DNA from: Hyperoplus lanceolatus
Lineage: Eukaryota; Chordata; Actinopteri; Uranoscopiformes; Ammodytidae
Assembly: GCA_026929865.2 (NCBI GenBank)
Contig: CM049398.1
Coordinates: 14,651,001-14,715,000 of the forward strand
Reading direction: 5' to 3'
DNA: 64,000 nt
The first letter of the stretch is position 1. Each line of letters starts with the position of its first letter. Shown here in pieces: positions 33,310 through 44,457 of the stretch. The notes below the pieces were generated by a model. It ran no database searches. It worked only from the letters and a program-made list of their open reading frames with translations, and had not been told where the DNA came from. The translations under genes and the position numbers were made by a program.

Positions 33310-33660
33310 CAACCAAGACCCAGATAGCAAAAATCATCTGGCCCACATCCGGCCCGGAGGTAGCAGAAGTTCCGGGCCGGATCCGCAAAACGGACCCGGC
33401 CCGGTGTCCTTTAGCACAACGGGCCAATACCGTCGCGGATCCGTTTTCCACAACTGGGCCGGCACTGGGCCAGCTCCGGAACGGATGTGGTGATTTTGTA
33501 GTCATTCAGTCCGAAGGTGGGCCAGACCTGGAGCACGTCCGTAATGGAACTGCCCCAGAGTTTATTTGACTCTGGACCGGATCTGTAAAATGGATCCGTG
33601 CCGGTGTCCATTCAAATCTGAGCCGGCACTCAGCCAGCTCCATGCCAGATGATCATTTTG
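33310..33660. repeat. GC-rich repetitive segment
   Basis: Diverged repeats of units such as GGGCCGGATCCGCAAAACGG, GGGCCAGACCTGGAGCACGT and CTGGACCGGATCTGTAAAAT. It stands out from the AT-rich surroundings. The minus-strand frames across it look like repeat by-products. Family not recognised. Confidence 0.6.
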
Positions 33661-35460
33661 TAGGTTATTTTGGGCTGTATTTTAATTTATAGGCCTATTC
33701 AGCTTGATCCCTATACCACCATCAGAGTTATCCATAACTTTTATTCATACCTTAATTGTACACAAAAATATAGATTTTTGTATGGTACTATTTAGACTGT
33801 AGGGTTACATTAAAATTTAATTATTCTCTAACTATACATTTCTTATGTTTCTTAACACAGTATTGCAAATAAAAATGTAATGCCTTATTTTTAAATGATA
33901 TGGTTGTAAAACACAAACCAAAAAAAACAATATTGTTTAACTAATATCTCATAAGTTACCTAAGTAACGAGACAGGCCTACCTTACATTTTTAAACTAGA
34001 TTGTGCATGGACATCAACTTGCTGAAGGGCTGCTGGAATCATTTCAACCACAGGACAGTTATATCCATTATCAATGTGTTGATAAATATTTCTCTGTTAC
34101 CTCTCCGAAAGTTTCTTACTACTTATTTAAGGATTATTTGAATCTGAATTGTATCCACAAAAAGTGATATGACTAGAGATGCAACATGTTTTGAAAATCA
34201 TATTACATTTTCTTTTAGCATAAAAAAAACATTTATTTAGTCAGCTTTCTATAGATCTTTTTTTCATTAATGTCAAAAGAATATAGTGAACTCTTCAAAT
34301 TGATTTTAATATAACAATAGAACAATAGAACACAAATATTTACATTATATAATAACAACAACAAAAAAACAAAAAATCTGAACTGATGTTTTCCACAGCC
34401 TACATCGGAGGGATTATCGGAGGGATCGCCTGAATAAAGGATAAAGGAAACATTGATTAGTAGACTAATGGCAATCAACATCTTGGTCTAAAACCATGTA
34501 AATACACCATGAGTTGTGTGCGCTTCATCTGTGACTGATCAGTGAACCACTACAAGAACAGTTATTATCATGGGGATTGAATAACTACAGCCACACAAAT
34601 CCCGAACAATCAGTTAACAGATAAAGATGTAACCGCCCATTGTATTGTTTATGTTTCACCATTTATTTTAGTAGCACAAGCTTATTTTACACATTTAAAA
34701 AATGGCATCTTCTCTTATAATGAAATGCCAAACATATGTGTTTCGTCACTGATTACAGACTTTATTTTTAATATCCTGACCTAATAGGGGAAAAAATTAA
34801 ATCGTGTCAGATTAAGATAGCATATTAAAATAGCATATATATGACATCTGGGCAGTAACTCGCACTTGTTACTGTAATGTATTACTTTTTCCAGTATTAC
34901 TGGTAACTAGGGATGTGAACAATGTGTCGATTCTTGGCTCGATTTTCGACACGTGCTCAAGACTAAAAATAGAAATCGGTAAATTGGGTGTTTTACTTTA
35001 TTACTTTATGAAATGTTTTGGGGACATGGGAGACGTCCGTGGTGCGAGTTCACGTGTGGTCACGAGCGCGCGCTGCAGGCGCTTCATTTTCTGCAATGTG
35101 CGCGCACAACATACGACCGTGATGTTAAATCACCTTCACTGAAAGCCTCCGCCCGAGCAAAGCAGAGAGTAGCGCTGTGACGGTGCCGATCACCGGGAGA
35201 CCTCGCAAGTATGAGCGAGTGAGTCGCCGTGCAGAAAAACTCTGTGGTTTGATGGATAAACATGATAACCGGGGGTATCCTGCCCGTTAACGTTGTCTTC
35301 GGGAACGGCTTCCGCGATCTGTTTGTATGTCTCGAGTCATACACAGAGCCATGTCGGCAAGCTGACAGCGCGACTGAATGGACTGTACAGTGAGCCGACT
35401 TCCTTGGTTTTCTGTTTTCAGCCGAGTAAGTTACATTCACCTCTGACGCATGGACAGGGT
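33661..35460. other. Interior of the 8.1-kb element, no gene recognised
   Basis: AT-rich to about 34900, then a CpG-rich block (about 35030-35340) that may be an old promoter or transposon leader (GGGATGTGAACAATGTGTCG at 34914). No exon with matching splice phase could be assigned. Confidence 0.4.
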
Positions 35461-35760
35461 TTTAGGGTGTATTCACACATGCTGTGTTTAGTTCGGTTGA
35501 AACGAACTCAGGTGCACTTCCACCTTCGGTGCGCATCTTTCAGACAGGTGTGAATACAGCAATCGCACTCGGGGGCGGACCAAACAAACGCTCCGAGACC
35601 CAGCTGAAGAGGTGGTCTCGATGCGCTTCGAAACGCACTCTGCTGCAGTTCGTTTGTGGTGTGAATTTGGCCGGACTCGATCCGACCCAATTGCTGGAAG
35701 CACTGCGCCTTTTCTTTCTTTTCTTTTTTAATAAATCGCCATCAGCTTCACATTATGGGA
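35461..35760. mobile_element. MITE fragment beginning TTAGGGTGTATTCACAC
   Basis: TTAGGGTGTATTCACACATG followed by GTTCGGTTGAAACGAACTCA is the start of a common fish MITE, and TGTGAATACAGCAATCGCAC / GTGTGAATTTGGCCGGACTC nearby repeat its end motif. Boundaries are uncertain; only part may be present. Confidence 0.45.
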
Positions 35761-35805
35761 AAGTGTTGTTGTCGCCATTGTTAGGAAGATTAGTTGTGGT
35801 TTGAC

Positions 35806-37489
35806 CGGGAGAGAAACTTCCCGTGGCATTTCGGCCACTGGAGCTTCTCCACCCATTTTTGAATTTTGTAATTCTTTAACAGCTGCCGTAAGCTGCATTT
35901 GCTGCTCCTTGAGATGTTCCAAGAGAGTCAGGATGTGCATCTCAGCCACTACAAAAAAGTTGTTGTATGAAAATATAATTTTTTTTTCACTTATTCAAAA
36001 ATATATACCATATGGGGTACAAAGTTTATCAAACTATTTATTTAAAACATTTTTATGTCAACAGTCTGTTTTAAAAAGATTTTACCAGAGCAGGGAAAAG
36101 GCCGAGTGCCCGTTTTCCCGAGCCGATACCTCGGGGTAAAACTGGAGGTTGGAGGAAGGGGAGCTGAGGAGAGGTAAATCAAACACATGTATTTGTAGTT
36201 AAAATTAAAACCTTTAGTATGCAGTTTTGTAAAACAATTTACACTGTTGTAGTACCTGTGCTACACGCCAGGATCTCCGCAGGGGGGCTTATTGCCACAA
36301 ATGAAGCATCTGAGGAGATACAATTTGAAAAATATTAATATTATTACTATTGTAATGTTTTTCTGTTTTAAAACATTAAGTTTCCTTAGATAACATAACA
36401 TGTAGACATATACACATACAAACAAATAAATAAATACAACAAATAGGTACACGCAAATAAACAATATAAAACCTGCATTTCTTTAGTTTTTCCATGCCTA
36501 AACAGTAGGGGAGACTTTAAAAACAGTGACTAACTGTGCTTTTCCAAGTAACTGCAACACAGTGTTAAAGGTGAAGTAAGCGGTATATTTATGTTCATAT
36601 AAGTGTTAAATCGCTCTTTATTCATACAGTGATCACTTTCATAATGTGCGCGTTTCATAAAGCCGATCTCTCAGTCAGCTGCTCTGCATGTAATCGTCAA
36701 ATAAACGTATTGTAGGATCCCGAAATTTATATCCAATCACGAGAGAGAACGCTACAAACCGACACCCGTCTCACTCATGGTCTCACTGCCGGTGCACGCC
36801 AGAGCGACAGATGGGTGAATGTTTATGCGCCTACAATGGCGGAGTAGGTCAATATCCTTCCCAATGTCTGTTTTGATGGTTTTTATCATGTTTTATCACA
36901 TTTATGGATCTGAGATGATGCTATATAACTTGCTGCTTGAAGACCGCAGTGCATTAATGTGGTGACGTAGGGATGAGGGAGGGGACTGCTAACTGCAGTA
37001 ACTGACAGGAAGTTAGCTAAAATAACCATTCCGCTTACAGCACCTTTAAGCCTGTAGGGAGAATACCTATATTGTTATTAATACTTGACGGACCTCAATC
37101 AGTTGAAATGAGTCAAAGGTTAAATATCCGTCTTAGGCAACACAATACAAATTACCTCCGACACTATTATTTGTTTATCTGACGGTGAATACTTTTAAGA
37201 ATAAAAGAATTCATCACACCAATTCCAGAAAATCATTTGTTAGGACTGAACGTAGGTGAACCGTAAGAGCTGAGCAGAAGTACTTTTACTGAACATATTC
37301 ATGTTGATGGATACTGGTTTAAAGAATGAAGACAATATACCATTAAAATTCTGGAGGTCAAGTTGAGGCTGGGAAAATATCATATTTGGTGTTGGTGGAG
37401 GAATTGTTGGAAATGTTGGGGATAGACTACGTCTCCTCCCGCTGGCTGGCTCCTCTGGCTCACTATCAGAAGAATCACCAAAAATTGGC
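35806..37489 (-). pseudogene. Unrecognised multi-exon gene fragment inside the 8.1-kb element
   Basis: Four minus-strand exons join with consistent phase: 37489-37341 (PIFGDSSDSEPEEPASGRRR, then SLSPTFPTIPPPTPN), 36309-36256 (ASFVAISPPAEILACST), 36163-36086 (TPRYRLGKTGTRPFPCS), 35948 to about 35806 (VAEMHILTLLEHLKEQQMQL, coiled-coil-like). Each has AG before and GT after it. The acidic-Ser, then proline-rich, then coiled-coil order reminds me of DUF4806-type, transposon-associated fish proteins, but I cannot confirm that. No start codon in phase was found in the exon upstream (about 37610-37548), and the 3' end is lost, so it is probably truncated. A TTAA MITE lies in its intron (36569-37045). 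Confidence 0.5.
36569..37045 (+). mobile_element. TTAA MITE, copy 1 of 3
   Basis: AGGTGAAGTAAGCGG at the left, CCGCTTACAGCACCT at the right, TTAA on both sides (36565-36568, 37046-37049). Same sequence as 40068-40535 and, inverted, 47192-47663. It lies in an intron of the minus-strand gene fragment, and so arrived after the 8.1-kb element. Confidence 0.9.
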
Positions 37490-37699
37490 CTAACAAAGCA
37501 AAACAACAACAAACAATTGTTTGTTGTTGTTTTGAACTACCTGTGGCCAATCGGATGTCTTCCTCGTTTTCAGCCAATCACATGAGCGCAGTCCCACAAG
37601 GGTCCGCTTTTGCCCAGAGACACAGGACGGTATGGTAGATGGCACATGAGCTCAACGTCAATGCATTATTTTTTAAAACTGCTGTGGAGTTGTTGCCGC

Positions 37700-38304
37700 A
37701 GTGGACCATGTTTTTGGTGAATCATAAACGAGTCACCAACAATTCCAGCATTTGCAGCGTCCATTCCTCCAAAGAAGAGTTTAGTAACTTTGGCTAGAAG
37801 GCTGCAGGCTTTTCAGAGCGGCTATGTCTAGCTGATGCATGCTGGAGCTGCCTTTCTTTACTTCAGACTTCACCGACCCCGTGCTGATTGCCGATCATGT
37901 AAGTAACTTTACATTACATTTTGTCTTATTAGCTTTAGTTATGCTACTACAGTGTAGTTCGCTTGTGGGTGTTGCTAACATTTAGCCCTATTCCCAGTGT
38001 TTGAAGCTAACGTGGCTAACGTTGTTATCATAGTAGCCTACTACTGAATGTTTATTTTTAGCAGGTCATGCAAGCTACCTTGATGACAATCACACAAAAT
38101 ATGGCCACTGAATTAAGAATTATATTATACCCTAACAGAATATCTCTGTATTACAGACAGCATATGCCAGAGTGAATGTTAGTGTTGAGGGCTAATGCGA
38201 CATTGAGCCTGAACCTCTCATCTCAACCCGGGACCCTGGAGGACAGACAATGTGACCTACACCTGCAGTAGTTAAAGAACCATGGAGAAGAAAAGGAACA
38301 GAGG
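37700..38304 (+). other. Possible 5' leader exons of a divergent gene
   Basis: Plus-strand sequence ends in a donor at CCGATCAT|GTAAGTAAC (about 37898), and an acceptor TTACAG near 38157 is followed by a second exon with ATG at 38283 (MEKKRNRG, then donor GTATGATG at 38305). The leader faces away from the minus-strand fragment at 35806-37489, so the roughly 150 bp between them may be a two-way promoter. No further coding exon fits before the right terminal repeat, so the plus-strand gene is truncated or lost. Confidence 0.3.
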
Positions 38305-38801
38305 TATGATGAAGAATCTACTCTTGCTAATTTAAAACCTTGTTTCTGCTTTTGAGAAGAAATTTAATATATTTACAATGATGACACTGAAGAAAACAGT
38401 CCTTATGAGAAGAATAAATTGCAGTGTGCTTGTTCACCTAATAAGTTTATTAAGTGAAACAATCAAATAGAATATACAAATGTAACAGTTTGTATATAAA
38501 TGTAACAACATCCAAACACATTTTTGATGAAAATTGCAAATCTTCTTTAAATTAATATATTTATGGAATTATATTACATTTATTTAAAACAATACACATT
38601 TGTGTGTGGATCGGAAATATGTTTGTGAAACTTTTTTTTATAGATGGATTTATTTTACATTTATATATGACGGTATTAATTTGTGTGTGCATTGAAATGT
38701 ATTTGTGAGAAGAGTCATTTATATATAAATCACAAAATACAAGTGTGAATCCTTCTCTGTGCATTCATTAATATTGATACTGATCTGAGGCCATACAATA
38801 T

Positions 38802-40063
38802 CCTGTCAAGTGTCTTTCAGTGAGCACTGTTGACAATCCACATGTGACCTCTACTTAACCATTATAGTACTTGAGACTTTTTCTCCCACCTCCTTTTGGA
38901 GTGTTTTCAACACCAGCAATTCAGGAACATGTGCAGGAAGCAAATCACAATTTCAAAATGAGCAATGAGCATTATTAATCAGTTTCAGTCTGAAAAGCAC
39001 AATTTCTGTTAGTTGTCAATGCAAATTTACAGGCAGAGGTAAAAGGAGGTGAAATGCCTCGATTCCTAATGCATTGGTTTTTGTGTAACGCTGAAATCTG
39101 ATGTACTAAGGGGAAAGGTCTCAATAAAAAGTATGATAAGTGTAATAAAAGTGAACACATTAGCAAAAGGGAATGTGTTCACAACTGAACCCTTCCCAAC
39201 ATTAGTCACATTAAAAAGAACTAAAAAAAAAGCATTAGGTTGATTCAAAAGCTCCCTTTGCCTTTTAAAGGTCATTAATGGCTGAAGTGATAATGCTTTT
39301 TACAGTGAGGTATTCTGTTATGTTCTCCGCCTTTTTACAAATGCAGCATTGTTATTGAATGATAACAGCATTGAAACATGATGTTCCATGACATACAGAG
39401 TTTTAAAGGAGTGAGGTAAGTGTCCAAATCAGTGACTCTTATTTAATGATAAGGCAGCAGAGTTGAGGGAATTATAGACATCATGCACGGATTTGTACCA
39501 TGAGCTCAAATCTCTTTTCATGATGATGATGTAGTTTCTATACCGATAGTAAATCTCCTTCTAGAAAGTAGCTCTTTTAGGGTAGATTTTTTTCCCCTCG
39601 CCTTTCTTTCACCTGTTAAGGGGAGAGAACCAGTGTCTCAGAGGAGATGGGCACCATAGAAAATGAGAGCTCAAACTAATGATCGCTGCCATAATAGCAC
39701 CATTCACTGGGGCCCATGTAGTTGTCTACCTCACATAATGCTGTGAATGATCTGAACGTCTCCAATACCCTCTGAAATTGAAGCAGTGATCATGGCTTTT
39801 TTTTTCTTTAATACGGTATGAGTCACTGTGTTCATCTTAGGCATCAGATCCATGTTTTGCGAGAGACCGATAAGAAATGTGTTGATACAGTGCAGTCGAG
39901 AGACAGTATAAAGCCTCTCACACTGAATAAAATTGTGTGAGAGCGAGCAATTGTCAGAGTGTGCAACACAAACAGTCAAACATGCACTGTCTTATGAGTT
40001 CATGATAGGGTGAAGACCACACTTGCTCATGAGCTGATAACATGATGAAAAGTTTATTTTTTA
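38802..40063. other. Intergenic, no feature seen
   Basis: No exon, RNA gene or repeat boundary supported. Confidence 0.5.
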
Positions 40064-40067
40064 TTAA

Positions 40068-40535
40068 AGGTGAAGTAAGCGGTTTATTTATATTAATATA
40101 AGTGTTAAATCACTCTTTATTCATACAGTAATCACTTACACGATGTGCGCGTCTCATAAAGCCAATCTCTTAGTCAGCTGCTCTGCATGTCATTAAACTT
40201 TATGTAGTATCCCGAAATTTTATCCAATCACAAGAGAGAACGCTACAAACCGACACCCGTCCGCACCCGTCTCACTCATGGCCTCACGCCAGAGCGACAC
40301 ATGGGTGAATGTTTATGCGCCTACAATGGCGGAGCAGGTAAAAATCCTTCCCAATGTCTGTTTTGATGGTTTTAATCATGTTTTATCACACTTATGGATC
40401 TGAGATGATGCTAGATAACTTGCTGCTCGAAGACCGCAGTGCATTAATGTGGTGACGTAGGGACGAGCGAGGGGACTGCTAACTGCAGTAACTGACAGGA
40501 AGTTAGCTAAAAGAACCATTTCGCTTACAGCTCCT
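40068..40535 (+). mobile_element. TTAA MITE, copy 2 of 3
   Basis: Near-identical to 36569-37045 in the same orientation, with TTAA at 40064-40067 and 40536-40539. Contains the family's CGACACCCGTCTCACTCATG and GCGCCTACAATGGCGGAG motifs. Confidence 0.92.
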
Positions 40536-41689
40536 TTAATGCAGGGACAATACAATACACAATGAGAATATATAAAGTATATTATTAAATATGAATCATT
40601 TAGGGTAACATAATTTTTTAGCATTTACAAATGTTTTTAATGCACGAGTCATGTTACACACTGTACAGTTCTCAAAAGCTGAAAGGCAAATTCTGTTTTC
40701 AATTTTATTGGAAGTGTATTATGCCTTAACCTGTTGGTACTCCTCACTATCTGGGCATGAGGTGTTTTTTTATTGTTTTACTCTCAAGCTTCAGAAGAAT
40801 AATAAAACACTTTGGGGCAAAGATACAGAACAGAAGGAGAATATAATATCCACTGTGACAGCGCACTTCCCAGGAGAGCATGTATGTATGGCACAAAGAC
40901 CACCCACACAGTATAGAAGATCAGCATATTGAAGGCGATCAATTTGGCTTCATTACTGTAACACAGTTGTCAGGGAGTGTCATATGCTGAATCTCAAATA
41001 TAACTCACAAGTGCATCCCTACAGTAAGGAATACGATTGGAACTGCTTTGTCTTAAGTTTTAGAGTGCATATATCCAACCCCTGCAAAGCAGGACACACA
41101 TAGCACATCAGGTTCTTCCCTGGAAGCTTAAAGGTCACCAGGACCACCGCAGTGCGGATCAGCAGGAAGGAAATACACAAAAAAAGCTGATTCCTAGCAA
41201 TGTATTTATCAGCCTGCAGGACCAAGCCACTGGCTGTCCAATGAAAGCCATCAGATTAAAGAACTTGAGTGACAGCAGTAGCATGAAACTCACCTGTGAG
41301 ACATCAGCTGGGACTTCTTTTTTTAGGTTAATGGATCAGGAAACTGCAATGTCATTACATCAGTTGTCTGTTAACATGATGAAACCACAATGTAAGACTG
41401 TTAAAATGTCATTTGGAATCATTGGTGCTACGCTTTGAGAAAGACATGTGTCGGTAGGAAAGGAAGGTGGCCAATCTGGCAGCTGTCAGTACTGCTCTGA
41501 TAGTTGAGACAATGGAGAGGATGCATCCTATGGTTTCACGAATGTGTAAGAAAGGAAATCCACCTGCTGGGGAATGCAGACTTGGTGGTTTGAGTTAGAC
41601 CAGAACCGGATATTGTGTCATAGACAATAAGGCAAAACAATTTACAAGAACAAATATTTCTATAAACCTACATTTTTGATTGGACAGGC

Positions 41690-41862
41690 AGTGGCTTGGT
41701 CAAATACATCAGGCTGATCCACATTGCGGTGGCCAAGCTTCCAGGGAAGAACATGATGTGCTATGTGGGTTCTGCTTTTCAAAGGTTGGGTATCTCCATA
41801 TGCACTCTAGAACAGCTAATACATACACAAAGCAGTTCCAATCGTATTTGTTACTGTAGGGA
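41690..41862 (+). pseudogene. Inverted partial copy of the OlfC pseudogene helix exon
   Basis: AAGCTTCCAGGGAAGAACAT and the following GATGTGCTATGTGGGTTCTG, on to AAAGCAGTTCCAATCGTATT, match the minus strand of 41020-41150 in the opposite direction. It forms an inverted duplication about 450 bp from its partner. Confidence 0.75.
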
Positions 41863-41944
41863 CTTATCTATCTTCCTGGTTTTTCTATTTTTTTCCCATT
41901 CAAGTGGATTTTGTGAAACTTTTCTTATCCAAAGTGAGGGTCGA

Positions 41945-42010
41945 AGGACAGAGGGTGTCTTTAGGAATTTGTGATATTGGGCTGCATAAATAAAATTACC
42001 TTGACTTGAC
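41945..42010 (+). mobile_element. LINE 3' tail fragment
   Basis: GTGATATTGGGCTGCATAAA followed by TAAAATTACCTTGACTTGAC resembles the tail of fish CR1/Rex-type LINEs. It lies within the decayed receptor pseudogene. Confidence 0.45.
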
Positions 42011-44457
42011 TATTTTTTTTTTCATTTCAAAACTTTATTGGAGGATAAACCCCTTGAGATGCAGCATTTAGTTTTCGAGGGGGACCTCAGGAACAAAGGA
42101 AACAAACATTGAACAAAACAAATATTTCAAATACAAGCACTGCACACACACATGCTCTAACATATTCCCCCAAAACCCCACCCATTGCAGTACAGCATAA
42201 TTAGTACAATTTTCATAGGTTACATTACTGGGAAATATAGTAAACAAAGCCAATTCAAAAGCCGCTATTTATCCCTTTGCTCAAGCAGACGGTCAAAGTT
42301 TTCCTTGCACCAGGAGGGCATGGACTGCTTCACAAAGTATCAGGCACCACAGGAACAGGCAATGTAGTATGTTTATAGAGATATTGCATATAATAATTAG
42401 AACATATTGAACATATACTCACACATTGAGTTTCTGAGTGAGTAAAAACAGAGACTTACGATAAAATAGATTCTGCAACAACAACAAAAACACTCCTTGT
42501 GTCTGCTACTGCCTCCTCACACCACATGTGAAACCCTCTGACCCCTGAGAGGACAAAAATGGCCAACAGTGATGAACTCAATTGTTCCCTTAGCTGTTAC
42601 AAGCCAGTTGATGATATCGCAAGAAGCAGGTGGGTCTTGCTCTTGTCAAAATTAATTTATTGCTTCAAAGGTGTTGTGAAGTTCACTTCTCTTAGAAAGT
42701 GCCATATCAGAGAAAGAGGAAAAAGGTTGTTTCACGTTTGAAAATGATAGCATTTATCTCTTGTTCAGGCTGCACTTGCCGGTCATGGACCTTTCACAAT
42801 GCCTTGTTGACATTATGAATGATTCTTAGACACATCTTTGTACAAATTCACAATACCTAAAGGTAACGTATCACATAGAGCAAACTAAAATAAATTAAAG
42901 AGTTCCTTCATGAAACGGTCAGTCAGGTAAACTGAAGCCAGTATTCATACAATTCAGAAAGACTCCCTGTTCAGGGATATCAGCATTCCACAAAGCAAAT
43001 CCTACAGTCAGGGCCGATTGGCAATGAGGGACAAATACTGCACTATACGCAACCTAAGCCTCCTTTGCAATCCTGCTTTTATGTTATGTTCTGGTGGATC
43101 AACTCCTCAAACAAAGCCTGACAAAAAGATAGAAGAGCAGAGGTCTATTTAGTATCTGGATCTAGTCTTCACAATTTGTATGTCTAAATGATGTGATAAT
43201 TAAAGCCTTAAACTAATCAAATTACCTTTGCATCCTTAACTATAATAAACTTTACCACAGCTCTGGCAGGGGATTTCAGGATGGCTTCAGTTCTAGCAGT
43301 ATGTTTTTTTGGAAAGTTCTCTGAATGCCAGAGAGATAAAATCAAAGAGCACCAAAGATGGTCAGAAAAAGACTAAATGTGAATAACTTGGAATAACTCT
43401 GGAATAACTTTATGAAGTAAAACACAGCTCACTTTCTCTGAGGACATCTATTAATATCAGAATTCCAGCTACTTTGCAATGGCCAATAAACATCAAGATT
43501 TTGAGATTGGTGATTTTGTCAAGGGCACTGTGGAGCATCTCTAATATCTAACATTCAATTATTTGATTTTGAAGAAAACAGGAACACTCAGCGAATACAC
43601 ATGCCAAAATCAGAAATTTGCAAACTGAAAACAGATGACTGAAGTTAGACCTAATGAGGGTTGAACCCATGAGACAGTGTCTTTGTGTGAGGCAGCAGTT
43701 TACCACTTTCTGACCCAAACACAATTGTTGAAGCAGAGAAGACAGACATATGTAACAGTGTTAGTTAGCAATATTTTTCAGCAAAACTAACAAGAATGCA
43801 AAGCATCGTTATGTTTGCAACACATCAATTATCCTGTGACATCAAACAATCCAACATTATCTGCCACAACAATAGAGGCTTAAATTTGTGCCTCACAACA
43901 ATTATTGTAGCCACAGATCGACATTCTAAGTTTGCCAAATTAACTTTCTGTCCATTTACAATAGCCATGGCTGCTGCTAACAGTGTGCTGCTCTCTGCTA
44001 GGAAACCCTCAGCTGTCAGAAAACTGAGGGACAAGCTGAGCAGGAGGTTTGGCTTCTTGTTTATTTCCTCCGCTGCAAAGATAATGGCCTGAAGTAAATA
44101 AGCTTGCTGTTTGCAACTGCTGTAGTTGAGATATGGGAAATAATTAACATGATGCACATCAGCAATTAAGTCAAATGATGATGTGTATTAAACATGGATT
44201 TAGTGACGCTAAAAATGTTCAAGAAGAGAAAATATTTAGTTATTCAAAATCTTAAATCTCACAGGAAGCATGAACCTTTTTCTCTCAGAAAAACCAAATC
44301 AGGCTGTGGTGCCTTCACATCGATACAGCACAGGATCCCTGATCACCACATCTGCCTCATAAATGTTATGCGGAAGATACTTTACCATCAGCTGACAGGG
44401 CTCCCATCCGTAAACCCCCTACCTAGCGAGGCAGAAGAGGAGCAGACCTCATATATA

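Larger units (their letters stand above)
30683..38795. mobile_element. 8.1-kb element with about 330-bp terminal inverted repeats
   Basis: The left terminus (TATGGGGTCAGACCGGTATC) and the right terminus read inward from 38795 (TATGGCCTCAGATCAGTATC) begin a long inverted repeat: 30683-30938 continued at 33121-33193, against 38795-38479. CAATAT lies outside both ends (30677-30682, 38796-38801), a possible 6-bp duplication. The left repeat is split by a later TTAA insertion (30939-33116). The interior carries spliced gene fragments in divergent orientation (minus 35806-37489, plus about 37700-38304) and other MITEs. No transposase recognised; superfamily unknown. Confidence 0.65.
40790..44450 (-). 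pseudogene. OlfC/V2R-like receptor pseudogene
   Basis: Broken receptor exons in correct order on the minus strand. Exon 1 piece at 44450-44300 (EPCQLMVKYLPHNIYEADVV); exon 2 at about 44116-43862 (LLQAIIFAAEEINKKPNLLL, AMAIVNGQKVN); exon 3 pieces at about 43310-43225 (AILKSPARAVVKFIIVKDAK) and 43015-42900 (LTVGFALWNADIPEQGVFLN, then a stop); exon 4 at about 42620-42510 (CDIINWLVTAKGTIEFITVG); exon 6 from about 41600 (FWSNSNHQVCIPQQVDFLSY, stop, frameshifts; FIGQPVAWSC) to 40790 (NEAKLIAFNMLIFYTVWVVF, then stops). Exon 5 and the Trp-rich start of exon 3 were not found. A Tc1 element sits just upstream of the exon 1 piece. Clearly non-functional. Confidence 0.85.
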
